Under the pieces are notes generated by a model. It was given only the letters and a program-made list of their open reading frames with translations. It was not told the DNA's origin and ran no database searches. From Clostridioides difficile_D (GTDB lineage Bacteria > Bacillota > Clostridia > Peptostreptococcales > Peptostreptococcaceae): a stretch of 64,000 nt of DNA. The position numbers were made by a program, and so were the translations under genes. The stretch spans positions 3,906,001 through 3,970,000 of the forward strand of contig OX244046.1 in NCBI GenBank assembly GCA_945861085.1, in the 5' to 3' direction. This document shows, one piece after another, positions 43,701 to 53,584 of this stretch; positions within the stretch are counted from its first letter, which is position 1; every line of letters starts with the position of its first letter.

Positions 43701-45638
43701 CTAACGAACCTCGCATCCATCTTTAGCACCTTGTGTAAATGGTAAAACATATGGGTCTCCATCATCACCTGCTGCTAATATCATACCTTGAGATTCTATA
43801 CCTCTTAATTTAACTGGTTTTAAGTTACATACTACTGTAACCTCTTTACCCACTAAATCTTCTGGCTTATAGTATTCAGCTATTCCTGATACTATTTGTC
43901 TTGTTTCTGGTCCAATCTTAACTTGTGACACTAATAATTTATTTGCTTTTGGATGCTTTTCACAGCTTACTATTTTTCCTACTCTAAGCTCTATTTTGTC
44001 TAAATCATCAATAGTGATTTCCTCTTTATGTTCTAAAGGTTTTTCCTCTACTGGAGGTTTTCCAGAGAACATTTTAGTTAATTCTTCTATCTCTTTTTCT
44101 ACATCTAATCTTGGGAATAAAGGTTCGCCTTTAAATACTTTTACATTTTCTCCAATAAGACCAAATGTTTTTATACTTTCCCATGTAGTTATATCATCTT
44201 GACCTTTGATTCCTATATGTTCATATATTTTATTAGCAGTTTCATTCATTATAGGATTTATTAGTGTTGCGATTATTCTTATAGATTCACATAAGTTGTA
44301 TAAAACTGTGTCTAATTCATCTTTCTTAGTTTCATCTTTAGCTAGTGCCCAAGGCATAGTCTCATCTATATATTTGTTAGTTCTTCTAACTAGTTTCCAT
44401 ACACTTTCTAATGCTTCATGGAATTGCATCTTGTCCATTTCAGCTTCAAAGTTTTCTCTAGTTGATACAGCTTGCTCTTTTAAGTCAGCATCAAAATCAG
44501 TTGAAACTTTTGCTGTTGGTATTATACCATTATTGTACTTTTCAACCATAGCTACAGTTCTACTTATTAAGTTTCCTAAATCATTTGCTAAATCATAATT
44601 TATTCTTGTTACAAAATTTCTATGAGTATAGCTTCCGTCTTGCCCAAATGCAAACTCTCTTAATAAGAAGTACTTAAGTGTGTCTATTCCATATCTTTCT
44701 ATTATAGGTTCTGGATAAACCACATTACCTTTTGATTTACTCATTTTATCATCAGCAAACAGTATCCATCCATGTCCAAATACTTGTTTTGGAACTTCTA
44801 GACCTAAAGCCATTAAAAGTGCTGGCCATATTATTGTATGGAATCTCACTATTTCTTTACCTACTATTTGAACATTGGCAGGCCAATATTTTTTGAATTC
44901 TTCATCATTGTCAGTCATATATCCTAACGCTGTTATATAGTTACATAAAGCATCTACCCATACATAAATTACATGTTTCTCATCAAAAGGAACTTTTATA
45001 CCCCAGTCAAAAGTCGTTCTAGTTACACTTAAATCTTCTAACCCTTTGTCTAAAAAATTTGCCACCATTTCATTTTTTCTAGCAGCAGGAAAACAGAAAC
45101 TATCATCTTTAAATAACTCTTTTAATCTATCTTCATATTTAGATAATCTAAAGAAATAAGACTCTTCTTTTACTAAATATGTTTCTCTTCCACAGTCAGG
45201 GCATTTATTTCCTTCTAATAATTGAGATTCTGTCCAGAAACTCTCACAAGGAGTACAATATCTACCTTCATATTCACCTTTATATATATCACCTTGCTCA
45301 TATAATTTAGTAAATATCTTTTGTATTATATCTGTATGTCTTTTTTCTGTTGTTCTTATAAAATCATCATAAGATATATCCATAGTATTCCATAAAGCCT
45401 TTATATCTTTTATCATTCCATCAAGATACTCTATCTCTGACATTCCTTGCTCTATGGCTTTCTTTTGAATTTTTTCACCATGCTCATCTGTTCCCGTTAA
45501 GAACTTTACATCATACCCACAGAAACGTTTGAATCTAGCTATTGTATCTGCAGCTACTGTTGAATAAGTATGTCCTATGTGTAATCCTCCACTTGGATAG
45601 TATATTGGTGTTGTTACATAAAAACTCGGTTTGCTCAT
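43701..45638 (-). CDS. metS: Methionyl-tRNA synthetase
   Basis: 645 aa class I synthetase. HIGH motif GLHIGHTYS, zinc site CTPC ... CPDC, KMSKS loop in DDKMSKSKGN, anticodon-binding helices, and a C-terminal OB-fold tRNA-binding domain from about residue 545 (DLDKIELRVGKIVSCEKHP in part). GGAGG precedes the ATG. Regulated by a T-box leader. tatD is in the same operon. Confidence 0.97.
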   Translation of the reverse strand: MSKPSFYVTTPIYYPSGGLHIGHTYSTVAADTIARFKRFCGYDVKFLTGTDEHGEKIQKKAIEQGMSEIEYLDGMIKDIKALWNTMDISYDDFIRTTEKRHTDIIQKIFTKLYEQGDIYKGEYEGRYCTPCESFWTESQLLEGNKCPDCGRETYLVKEESYFFRLSKYEDRLKELFKDDSFCFPAARKNEMVANFLDKGLEDLSVTRTTFDWGIKVPFDEKHVIYVWVDALCNYITALGYMTDNDEEFKKYWPANVQIVGKEIVRFHTIIWPALLMALGLEVPKQVFGHGWILFADDKMSKSKGNVVYPEPIIERYGIDTLKYFLLREFAFGQDGSYTHRNFVTRINYDLANDLGNLISRTVAMVEKYNNGIIPTAKVSTDFDADLKEQAVSTRENFEAEMDKMQFHEALESVWKLVRRTNKYIDETMPWALAKDETKKDELDTVLYNLCESIRIIATLINPIMNETANKIYEHIGIKGQDDITTWESIKTFGLIGENVKVFKGEPLFPRLDVEKEIEELTKMFSGKPPVEEKPLEHKEEITIDDLDKIELRVGKIVSCEKHPKANKLLVSQVKIGPETRQIVSGIAEYYKPEDLVGKEVTVVCNLKPVKLRGIESQGMILAAGDDGDPYVLPFTQGAKDGCEVR

Positions 45639-45694
45639 ATTATTTACCTCCTAATTTTTTATTGTTCGTAATCATATGATTCTTTCATTAAAAT

Positions 45695-45970
45695 AATAAA
45701 AAATCGCCTCCTATGAGTTAACATAGGGGCGAGATTATTCACGGTACCACCCTAATTCATCTATAATGATTATGTTTCACATGAAATGTATAAATCCTTT
45801 ATAGATACTTTAGTAGACTATAACGTGCCCACCCGTTTTACCCTAGCACACATGCTCAGATAAAAAGCTCCAAGACCATCTTCAATAAAGCTTTTGACAC
45901 TAGCTTTCACCTAACCTAGCTCTCTGATAGAAAAAACCTTTATTTACTCTTCTTTTCATAGCTTATAATT
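45695..45970 (-). ncRNA. T-box leader of metS
   Basis: Minus strand contains the T-box core TAGGGTGGTACCGTG (45740-45754) and the stem I features AGAGAGCTAGGTTAGGTGAAAGCTAG (in part: AGAGAGC then GGTGAAAGC). The likely specifier triplet is ATG (45851-45853) in the loop near GAGCATGTGTGC. A strong terminator stem ATCTCGCCCCTATG/CATAGGAGGCGAT followed by TTTTTTATT lies at 45696-45735; uncharged tRNA-Met would favour the antiterminator. The start of the transcript is near 45990. Confidence 0.93.
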
Positions 45971-46000
45971 TATATTACTATTTATTTCTATATAATCACT

Positions 46001-46029
46001 ATATTATAAAATTTTTCCCATATTGTCAA
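46001..46029 (-). promoter_or_regulatory. Promoter of the metS leader
   Basis: Minus strand TTGACA (46024-46029), 17 bases, TAATAT (46001-46006). It lies only a few bases beyond the spmB stop. Confidence 0.65.
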
Positions 46030-46033
46030 CAAA

Positions 46034-46555
46034 TTATACAAATATTACATAGCAAATAAAAACAGCTGCTATGACACCTGCAACATGGCTAATCATAGCA
46101 CATGACAATGTATGTCTAGTATTTTTTATCTTCAGACTTCCATAATATATTGCCATTGTATAAAAAATAGTCTCAGAAGAACCTACAATTGTAGCACCCA
46201 TTTTTTCTACTAAACTTCCTATTCCAACCCTATTTGCAAGTTCACTATACATACCTAAAGCACCACTTCCAGATAAAGGTTTTACACTTATTAGACCTAT
46301 TAATTCTTTTGGTATACTCATCATATTTGCTATTGGTGTAAATAGCCATTCTAACATATCAAGACCTTTACCAGTTTTGAATATTCCTATTGCTAAAAAT
46401 ATACCTATTATATATGGTAGAATATCCCATGCTGCTTTTAGTCCATCAATTGCCCCTTTTACAAAACTATCATACACATCTATTTTTTTATATTTACCAT
46501 AAACTACTATGTACAAAATTATTATTGGTATAAGTAAGTTTGAAAATATCTCCAT
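46034..46555 (-). CDS. spmB: Spore maturation protein B
   Basis: 173 aa membrane protein with 4-5 TM segments of the nucleoside-recognition (Gate) superfamily. The block GLISVKPLSGSGALGMYSEL carries the family G/S-rich core, and VGSSETIFYTMAIYYGSL follows. With SpmA it helps dehydrate the spore core in B. subtilis. AAGGGGATG lies before the ATG; 15 bases after spmA. Confidence 0.93.
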   Translation of the reverse strand: MEIFSNLLIPIIILYIVVYGKYKKIDVYDSFVKGAIDGLKAAWDILPYIIGIFLAIGIFKTGKGLDMLEWLFTPIANMMSIPKELIGLISVKPLSGSGALGMYSELANRVGIGSLVEKMGATIVGSSETIFYTMAIYYGSLKIKNTRHTLSCAMISHVAGVIAAVFICYVIFV

Positions 46556-46570
46556 TCATCTACATCCCCT

Positions 46571-47155
46571 TTATCTATTTCTTCTTTGAAAAAATTTACA
46601 TGTTATTATTGCTACTGCTGTAGATATTATGGTTGCAAATAAAGTTGTAAAAATTATTTCACTTGGATTTTGAGCTCCCATATCCATTCTTAATTTGATT
46701 ATAGTAAATGGAATTATTTGTATAGATGATATATTGATTACCATAAACATAATCATATCATTAGTGGCTGTATCTTTTTTGTTATTCAAAGTTTGAAGCT
46801 CACTCATTGCTTTTAAACCAAATGCTGTTGCACCATTTCCAGCACCCAACATATTTAAAGCAATATTCATAACTATATAAGACATTGCTTTATGACCTTT
46901 TGGTATAGAAGGAAATAATCTTCTCATTATAGGATTTAATTTTTGACCTATCTTTTCAATTAATCCTGACTCTTTTGCGATATTCATTATCCCCATCCAA
47001 AGTGCCATGATGCCAGCTAGACTTATTGCAAATTCTATACCTTTTGATGTTTCACTCAATATAACTTTATTTAATTCACCCATATTTTTAGAAATCAAAC
47101 TTCCTATTATACCTATTGATACCATATAAAACCATATTTTTCCTATTCTAATCAT
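46571..47155 (-). CDS. spmA: Spore maturation protein A
   Basis: 194 aa (196 in B. subtilis). Membrane protein with the core NIALNMLGAGNGATAFGLKA. Pairs with SpmB. The ATG directly abuts GAGGAGG, an unusually short spacing that may lower translation. In the family the operon is under mother-cell sigma-E; a word like CATAAAAT is seen at about 47174-47181 on the minus strand but the -35 is not convincing. Confidence 0.93.
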   Translation of the reverse strand: MIRIGKIWFYMVSIGIIGSLISKNMGELNKVILSETSKGIEFAISLAGIMALWMGIMNIAKESGLIEKIGQKLNPIMRRLFPSIPKGHKAMSYIVMNIALNMLGAGNGATAFGLKAMSELQTLNNKKDTATNDMIMFMVINISSIQIIPFTIIKLRMDMGAQNPSEIIFTTLFATIISTAVAIITCKFFQRRNR

Positions 47156-47286
47156 CCTCCTCTTTAAATAATTTTATGATAGTTAGGTAATACTTTATAC
47201 TTGAAAGTTGTACTATATTATGTTTTAGTATAAGTGTGGGAGTTTTTACAATTTTTAATATTTAATAATAATTAAGGAGAGAAATA

Positions 47287-48717
47287 ATGAGAAATCTAAC
47301 ACTTCTTACTGATTTATATCAGCTTACTATGTTAAATGGCTATTTTGAAAAAAATATTCACGAAGACATTGTTGTATTCGATATGTTTTTTAGAAAAAAC
47401 GCTTGTGATGGAGGGTATACTATAGTTTGTGGTATTGATCAGGTTGTTGAATACATAGATAATCTTCATTTTTCAGATGAAGATTTAGAGTACTTAAAAA
47501 ACTTAAACTTATTTTCTGATAAGTTCTTAAAGTTTTTAAAAGAATTTAAGTTCACAGGAGATATATATGCTGTTGAGGAAGGAACTATCATGTTCCCTAA
47601 TGAGCCATTGATTACTGTTAAGGCACCTTTATATCAAGCTCAACTCATTGAAACAGCATTGTTGACAATAGTCAATTTTCAGTCCCTTATTGCTACTAAA
47701 GCCTCTAGAGTTTGCTTTGCAGCTCAAGGAGACCCTGTATTTGAGTTTGGATTACGCCGTGCACAAGGTCCAGATGCAGGTATATATGGAGCTAGAGCTG
47801 CAGTAGTTGGTGGTTGTGCTGGAACTGCAAATGTACTAGCTGGGAAAATGTTTAATATCCCTATAATTGGTACACATGCTCATAGTTGGGTACAAAAATT
47901 TGATAATGAACTTGAAGCATTCCAGGCATATGCTGATGTTTATCCAGACAAATGCTTGCTACTTGTAGATACTTATGATGTATTGAATAGTGGTGTTCCT
48001 AATGCAATAAAAGTATTCAAAAATATTTCTGAAAAAGGATACAAACCTATGGGTATAAGACTAGACTCTGGAGATTTAGCTTATCTATCTAAAGAAGCTA
48101 AAAAACAATTAGATAGTGCTGGCTTTTCAGATATTAGTATCACTGCATCTAATGACCTAGATGAATATACTATAACATCACTTAAAGCAGAAGGAGCTAC
48201 TATAAATTCATGGGGAGTAGGTACAAAGCTCATTACGTCTTTCGATTCGCCTTCTCTTGGAGGTGTTTATAAATTAGCTGCATCTTGTGAAAAAGGAATT
48301 CTTGAACCTAAGATAAAGATTTCTGAGAATCCAGAAAAAATAAATAATCCTGGTTACAAGAAAGTTATAAGAATATATAACGAAGACAATAAAGCAGAGG
48401 CAGATTTAATTATGTTACATGATGAAGTTATAGATGAATCTAAACCTTTAGAAATCTTCCATCCTACTTATACATGGAAAACTAAGGTATTTACAAATTA
48501 TAAAGTTAAAGAACTTCTTAAACCCTTGTATATAAAAGGCATATGCAAATATAATAAAAAAGCTGTTCTTGAAATAAAAAATCATGTACAATATGAATTA
48601 AGTACTATCTGGGAACAATACAAAAGACTTTCAAAACCACACATTTATAAGGTTGATTTATCTAGAAATCTTTGGTATTTAAAAACACAAATGATAGATT
48701 CTAAAAAAGTTTTATAG
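47287..48717 (+). CDS. pncB: Nicotinate phosphoribosyltransferase
   Basis: 476 aa. It converts nicotinate and PRPP to nicotinate mononucleotide in NAD salvage. Motifs: LLTDLYQLTML at the N-terminus, EFGLRRAQGPDAGI, GTHAHSWVQ (with the catalytic His), GIRLDSGDLAYLS and WGVGTKLITS. AAGGAGAG precedes the ATG. It is divergent from spmA and probably co-transcribed with the Lrp-type regulator, 36 bases downstream. Confidence 0.95.
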   Translation: MRNLTLLTDLYQLTMLNGYFEKNIHEDIVVFDMFFRKNACDGGYTIVCGIDQVVEYIDNLHFSDEDLEYLKNLNLFSDKFLKFLKEFKFTGDIYAVEEGTIMFPNEPLITVKAPLYQAQLIETALLTIVNFQSLIATKASRVCFAAQGDPVFEFGLRRAQGPDAGIYGARAAVVGGCAGTANVLAGKMFNIPIIGTHAHSWVQKFDNELEAFQAYADVYPDKCLLLVDTYDVLNSGVPNAIKVFKNISEKGYKPMGIRLDSGDLAYLSKEAKKQLDSAGFSDISITASNDLDEYTITSLKAEGATINSWGVGTKLITSFDSPSLGGVYKLAASCEKGILEPKIKISENPEKINNPGYKKVIRIYNEDNKAEADLIMLHDEVIDESKPLEIFHPTYTWKTKVFTNYKVKELLKPLYIKGICKYNKKAVLEIKNHVQYELSTIWEQYKRLSKPHIYKVDLSRNLWYLKTQMIDSKKVL

Positions 48718-48753
48718 CATTAATTATTTTTATTTAAGGGGGACTGTTTATTT

Positions 48754-49182
48754 ATGGATGTTACAGATTACAGAATCATAGAAATTTTACAGGATGATGG
48801 GAGAATTTCTATGAAGGACTTAGGAAAAATAGTTGGTTTAACTTCTCCTGCAGTTTCAGAAAGAGTCAAAAGATTAGAAGAGTCTGGTGTTATAGAAGGT
48901 TATAAAGCTATTGTTAACCCAGATTCATTAGGTAGAGTGATAAAAGCATTTATTCATATTTCTCTTCCAAGTAATGGATATACAGAATTCATTGAGTCAG
49001 CTGCAAAGGACCCTAGAATTGTAGAATGTCACCATATAACAGGTGATGATTGCTTACTTTTAAAAGTAATTGTAAAAGATATGTACGAACTAGAAAATGT
49101 GATTGATACTATAAAGAAAATAGGTTCTACTAAGACCTCTGTTATATTATCAACACCAATACAAGCAAAATCAATATTGTAA
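48754..49182 (+). CDS. Lrp/AsnC family transcription regulator
   Basis: 142 aa. Residues 1-55 are an HTH (IIEILQDDGRISMKDLGKIV, PAVSERVKRLEESGVI), the rest the AsnC ligand domain (HHITGDDCLLLKVIVKDMYE). GGGGG about 10 bases before ATG. Follows pncB, suggesting control of it or of amino-acid metabolism; the ligand is unknown. Confidence 0.92.
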   Translation: MDVTDYRIIEILQDDGRISMKDLGKIVGLTSPAVSERVKRLEESGVIEGYKAIVNPDSLGRVIKAFIHISLPSNGYTEFIESAAKDPRIVECHHITGDDCLLLKVIVKDMYELENVIDTIKKIGSTKTSVILSTPIQAKSIL

Positions 49183-49255
49183 TATAAATTAAATACTAAT
49201 GGTTTATTAATTAATAGACCATTAAGTATAATTAATAAAATTTCAATTTTTGATA

Positions 49256-49312
49256 TAAAAAAAGTTGTCTTTCATAATTTTACAACAAAGACAACTTCTT
49301 TTATGTTTTTGA
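49256..49312 (+). terminator. Bidirectional terminator after lrp
   Basis: Stem AAAGTTGTCTTT/AAAGACAACTT with T-rich tails on both sides, between the lrp gene and the convergent HD-domain gene. Confidence 0.75.
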
Positions 49313-49369
49313 AATCTATATATTTCAAACTTCAATTAATTATTTAAATCTCAATTATATTGACTAAAA

Positions 49370-50074
49370 TTATACATGTGTATAATTACTCTTATATAAG
49401 TAATTTGTTAGAATATATTCCATATATGTCTTTAATACACTAACTTCTTCTCTCTTATCTAATAACTTTATTGTAGATACTATGTCTACATAACCAAGCA
49501 GTATTACACCTATGGTATCTTCATTCACTAAGTTAAATATATTAATTAATTCTTTTCTACTCAAATCATTTTTCTTATATAAAGATAAAAGTGTCATATG
49601 ATATCTTACATATTTACTTATAAGTCTATATGTTTCTGTTGATAAATCTAACTTTATCCCCATATTGTCTACTATTTGAGCACCTATTTTTTCATGATTT
49701 GTAAAATGAACTCTTCCTGTTTCATCTAAAGTCATACTATCAGGCTTACCTATATCATGTAAAAATATTCCCAATTTTAGTGCATGTAACTTATTTATTC
49801 CATCCTCAATACATGTGTTTAAATAATTTGACACATGTTCTCTTAAATGTATAGGGAAAAAATCCTTATTATTTAATACTACTTCTAATTCTCTTAATGC
49901 ATTTATAGAATGTTCAAAGCAATTGACAACATGATATTTACATTCGCCTACAGACTTCATACAGTTTATTTTAGGGATTATTTTTTCCAATTCATGCTTT
50001 TCATCTAATTCTATAAATGTTTTATGTGTATCATCCCTCTTTAAACTCTCTATTATAATTTTTCCTATTTCCAT
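49370..50074 (-). CDS. HD-domain phosphohydrolase
   Basis: 234 aa. HD motif in LKLGIFLHDIGKPDS plus FTNHEKIGAQIV and the preceding His in VNCFEHSINALRE, matching HD domains of the class found in tRNA nucleotidyltransferases and nucleases. No N-terminal nucleotidyltransferase domain is present. Not recognised at gene level. GAGGTGA precedes the ATG; 22 bases after it comes rsmI, in the same direction. Confidence 0.82.
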   Translation of the reverse strand: MEIGKIIIESLKRDDTHKTFIELDEKHELEKIIPKINCMKSVGECKYHVVNCFEHSINALRELEVVLNNKDFFPIHLREHVSNYLNTCIEDGINKLHALKLGIFLHDIGKPDSMTLDETGRVHFTNHEKIGAQIVDNMGIKLDLSTETYRLISKYVRYHMTLLSLYKKNDLSRKELINIFNLVNEDTIGVILLGYVDIVSTIKLLDKREEVSVLKTYMEYILTNYLYKSNYTHV

Positions 50075-50096
50075 AAAATCACCTCAGATTCAGGTT

Positions 50097-50930
50097 TTAT
50101 AAATCTAGAACTTGTTTATAAACTACATCTTTTTTTAACTTTCTATCTTTACAAACTATTTTTATTGCATCTTTTTTGTTCATACCACTTTCAATTAGTT
50201 TTAAAACATATTCCCTGTCTGTAAGCCCATCATAATCTTCTTTTTTTGACTTTTCACCATAAAAGCCTTCTACTATTAATACAAACTCTCCTCTTACTTC
50301 TTTTTCCTCAAATATTTTTATAACAGTTTCTATATCTTCTCTTATTATCTCTTGATATTTTTTTGTAAGTTCTCTATTTATAGAAATTTTCCTATTACCA
50401 AGAATTTTAAGCATATCTTTTAGTGTATCCTTCAATCTATGTGGTGATTCATAGAAAATTATAGTTCTACTTTCTTCCTTTAATTCTTCTAATTGTCCTT
50501 TTCTTACTTTTTTATCTCTATCTAAAAAGCCCTCAAAAACAAATTTATGTGTGTTCATACCAGAACCAACTAAAGCTGTTACAAATGCTGTTGCACCTGG
50601 TAATACTTCTATATCTATGTTGTTTTGTATAGCTTGTTTTATTATCTCTTCTCCTGGGTCAGATATACCAGGCATACCTGCATCACTTATCAAAGCTATA
50701 TTCTCACCATCAATTAGTTTATTTATTAAATAATCGCCCTTTGAATCTTTATTATGTTCATGATAACTAGTCAGTGGCTTTGAAATTTCAAAATGATTTA
50801 AAAGTTTTATACTGTGTCTTGTATCTTCTGCTGCAATCAAGTCTACCTCTTTTAATACTCTTAAAGTTCTATATGTTATATCCTCTAGATTTCCTATTGG
50901 TGTTGGACATATGTACAATTTCCCACTCAT
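50097..50930 (-). CDS. rsmI: 16S rRNA C1402 2'-O-methyltransferase RsmI
   Basis: 277 aa SAM-dependent enzyme of the tetrapyrrole methylase fold. Features include LYICPTPIGNLEDITYRTL, AAEDTRHS and ALISDAGMPGISDPGE. It modifies the decoding centre of the 30S subunit. Adjacent to trmN6 (stop and start abut), the conserved arrangement yabB-yazA-yabC of B. subtilis minus yazA. Confidence 0.95.
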   Translation of the reverse strand: MSGKLYICPTPIGNLEDITYRTLRVLKEVDLIAAEDTRHSIKLLNHFEISKPLTSYHEHNKDSKGDYLINKLIDGENIALISDAGMPGISDPGEEIIKQAIQNNIDIEVLPGATAFVTALVGSGMNTHKFVFEGFLDRDKKVRKGQLEELKEESRTIIFYESPHRLKDTLKDMLKILGNRKISINRELTKKYQEIIREDIETVIKIFEEKEVRGEFVLIVEGFYGEKSKKEDYDGLTDREYVLKLIESGMNKKDAIKIVCKDRKLKKDVVYKQVLDL

Positions 50931-51683
50931 CTACAACTCTCCTATATCTTCATTATTATATATTGCTTTTAATTCTTTTGTATAATTCCCATCTTCTCCA
51001 TAAACATACAATGGGTCTAATATCTTAAGCTCTGGTCTTCCATCTTTTACAAATTGAATTAAAACTAAATTAGGTGCTTTTTGAGGTCTTGGATGTACAA
51101 ATTGGATAACTTTTGGCTCTAATTTATATTGTCTTCCTAAAGTTATTATATCAACCAGCCTTGTTGGTCTATGTATCATGAAAAACTTTCCTCTAGGCAT
51201 AACCAATCTAGATGCAGCTCTAATTACATCTTCCAAATTACATTTTACTTCATGTCTTGATATTGCTTTTTTATCATTTGGATTTTTTATTCCATCAATA
51301 TGCATATATGGAGGATTTGATGTAACTACATGGTAACCATTTACATCCAAAACTTTGTCTATGGATTTTATATCATCATTTATAATCTCAACTCTTTCTT
51401 CTAAACTATTTAATTTTACAGAACGAGTTGCCATTTCATATACATCTTCTTGTATTTCTACCCCAATAATTTTTTTAGCTTCACTTTTCCCAGCTATCAA
51501 AATAGGTATGATACCAGTTCCAGTACCTAAGTCTACAACTTTGGCACCTTTTTTTATTTTAGTAAAATTTGCTAATAAAACTGCATCTATCCCAAAACAA
51601 AACCCATTAGTATTCTGTATAATTTTAAGACCCTTTAATTGTAAATCATCTATTCTTTCTGAATCTTTTAATTGCATATTCAT
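50931..51683 (-). CDS. tRNA1(Val) A37 N6-methyltransferase-like (YabB)
   Basis: 250 aa. Rossmann-fold methyltransferase with VVDLGTGTGIIPILIAGKSE and the N6-adenine motif TSNPPYMHID. Corresponds to B. subtilis YabB / E. coli TrmN6 (YfiC). GAGGAG precedes the ATG. Order ricT-trmN6-rsmI is as in B. subtilis. Confidence 0.88.
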   Translation of the reverse strand: MNMQLKDSERIDDLQLKGLKIIQNTNGFCFGIDAVLLANFTKIKKGAKVVDLGTGTGIIPILIAGKSEAKKIIGVEIQEDVYEMATRSVKLNSLEERVEIINDDIKSIDKVLDVNGYHVVTSNPPYMHIDGIKNPNDKKAISRHEVKCNLEDVIRAASRLVMPRGKFFMIHRPTRLVDIITLGRQYKLEPKVIQFVHPRPQKAPNLVLIQFVKDGRPELKILDPLYVYGEDGNYTKELKAIYNNEDIGEL

Positions 51684-51724
51684 AAATTCTCCTCAAATAT
51701 TAATAACTTCAAGTATTAATTGCT

Positions 51725-51753
51725 TTAAAAAAGGTAGGAAAAGCCCTACCTTA
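51725..51753 (-). terminator. Terminator after ricT
   Basis: Minus strand AAGGTAGG-GCTTTT-CCTACCTT stem followed by TTTTAAAG. Directly beyond the ricT stop. Confidence 0.8.
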
Positions 51754-51756
51754 AAT

Positions 51757-52650
51757 TTAATCTTCTAATTTCTTTAACTCTCTTAGTGTGGCTTCATCTA
51801 ACCCATCATTATCCTTACATTTACCGCCACAGCCATCACATTTTTTAGGCTCTCTAAGTATTTTTATGTCTTCTCTTGTATATATCTTTACTGTCTTATC
51901 TTGGAATTCCACTTTAATTTGTTCTAATAAAGGATTTACTTCTACAACTTTTCCTTTTCCATCATCTGATTGCACTAATGCACCTACAACAGGCATTTTT
52001 TCTATTGCTTCACTATATACATCATGCTCATATTTTAAGCAACAGAATAATCTCCCACATATTCCAGATATTTTTGTTGGATTTAAAGATAAACTTTGGT
52101 CTTTTGCCATTTTTATTGAAACTGGTTGAAAATCACCTAGCCAAGATGAACAACAAAGTTTTCTACCACAAGGACCTAGTCCTCCTATAGATTTAGCCTC
52201 ATCTCTAACACCAATTTGTCTAAGTTCTATTCTAGTCTTAAATATAGCAGCTAAATCTTTTACCAATTCTCTAAAATCTATTCTTCCTTCTGCTGTAAAG
52301 TAAAAAATCAACTTATTTCTATCAAATGTATACTCACAATCTATCAAAAACATTGTTAACTCATGTTCTTTTATTTTTTGTTGGCATAACTCAAAAGTTT
52401 CTTTTGCCTTTTCCTTATTTTCTAGGTATATTTTTTTATCTTCTTCTGTAGCTATTCTTATAATTGGCTTTAAAGGAGAAACTAATTCGCTTTCTTCCAT
52501 CTCTTTTGGTCCAACTACTACTTTCCCGTACTCCAAACCTCTTGCAGTTTCTACAACTACATCCATATCTTGCTCTATATTAAAATCAACAGGGTCAAAA
52601 TAATATATTTTCCCAGCACTTTTAAACCTTATACCTACTATTTTTATCAT
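51757..52650 (-). CDS. ricT: RicT (YaaT), PSP1-domain protein
   Basis: 297 aa. PSP1 domain from about residue 60-150; cysteine motifs LGPCGRKLCCSSW and CGRLFCCLKYEHD conserved in the family, which bind Fe-S clusters in the RicAFT complex. In B. subtilis the complex stimulates sporulation phosphorelay and RNase Y maturation of mRNAs. An extra cysteine-rich tail CDGCGGKC lies at residues about 277-285. Start overlaps the holB stop. Confidence 0.93.
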   Translation of the reverse strand: MIKIVGIRFKSAGKIYYFDPVDFNIEQDMDVVVETARGLEYGKVVVGPKEMEESELVSPLKPIIRIATEEDKKIYLENKEKAKETFELCQQKIKEHELTMFLIDCEYTFDRNKLIFYFTAEGRIDFRELVKDLAAIFKTRIELRQIGVRDEAKSIGGLGPCGRKLCCSSWLGDFQPVSIKMAKDQSLSLNPTKISGICGRLFCCLKYEHDVYSEAIEKMPVVGALVQSDDGKGKVVEVNPLLEQIKVEFQDKTVKIYTREDIKILREPKKCDGCGGKCKDNDGLDEATLRELKKLED

Positions 52651-53582
52651 TTAATCACCTCGTATATATTTAAAGACATAACTTGTATGCTTATATTAAA
52701 ATTGCAATTGCTTTTTATTTTGCTCTTTGCATCTTCTATTATATCAATAATCTTGGACAATTGAGAATAACTAATTTTTCCACTCATATTTTGAATAAAA
52801 ACTAGCTTATCTACATTTATCAACATATTTTTGTTTACATTTTCTTTTAATAGGATAATATCTCGAAAATAGTTTATCATTATATCCAATAAACTTATAA
52901 TCTGATTTCTGTATTTTTCCATGTTATTTGGTATATTTAGAATCTCTACTATGTTTTTATCTAGCATTATTTGAATGTACTGTTGTATATCCTCCCTCAT
53001 TACTGAAAACTCAGTAGACTGAGATAGATTTAAAGCATTCTCAATACTTCCTCTTGAAAAAGTAGCCAACAGTTGAGCTCTTTCTTCCTCTATACCTGTA
53101 TTTATCAAATAACTTTTTAAGTCTTCCATTGGTATAGGTGAAAACTTTATTATATCACATCTAGATTTTATAGTTTCTAATAAAGATTCTTTGTTGTTTG
53201 TGACTAAGATTATTATAGCATAGTTTGGAGGTTCCTCCAGTGTCTTTAAAAGTGCATTTTGTGCTTCCACAGTCATTTTTTCAGCATTATTAATTACATA
53301 TATTTTATATTCCTTATGAGGTCTTACTACTATATCTGATTGTAAATTTCTGATTTGGGCTATTTTTATGCTATTTCCATCCGGTTTTATAAGTACATAG
53401 TCTGGACTGTTTTCGAGATTTTCATAATCAAGCAATAGTTTCGATAGCTCATCAGCAAACTTCTTCTTTCCTATTCCATCTATTCCCTCAAACATATACG
53501 CATTATTAAGTTTATTTTTCTTTATAGAATTTGTTAAATATTTCTTTGCAAAATTTTGCCCTATAATATTTTCAAAATACAT
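52647..53582 (-). CDS. holB: DNA polymerase III delta-prime subunit
   Basis: 311 aa AAA+ clamp-loader subunit. MYFENIIGQNFAKKYL at the start; a degenerate nucleotide-binding region (FEGIDGIGKKKFADEL) and the sensor/arginine-finger region SRCDIIKFSPIP. C-terminal collar domain is divergent. Three bases between it and tmk; stop overlaps ricT start. Confidence 0.9.
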   Translation of the reverse strand: MYFENIIGQNFAKKYLTNSIKKNKLNNAYMFEGIDGIGKKKFADELSKLLLDYENLENSPDYVLIKPDGNSIKIAQIRNLQSDIVVRPHKEYKIYVINNAEKMTVEAQNALLKTLEEPPNYAIIILVTNNKESLLETIKSRCDIIKFSPIPMEDLKSYLINTGIEEERAQLLATFSRGSIENALNLSQSTEFSVMREDIQQYIQIMLDKNIVEILNIPNNMEKYRNQIISLLDIMINYFRDIILLKENVNKNMLINVDKLVFIQNMSGKISYSQLSKIIDIIEDAKSKIKSNCNFNISIQVMSLNIYEVIK

Positions 53583-53584
53583 AT

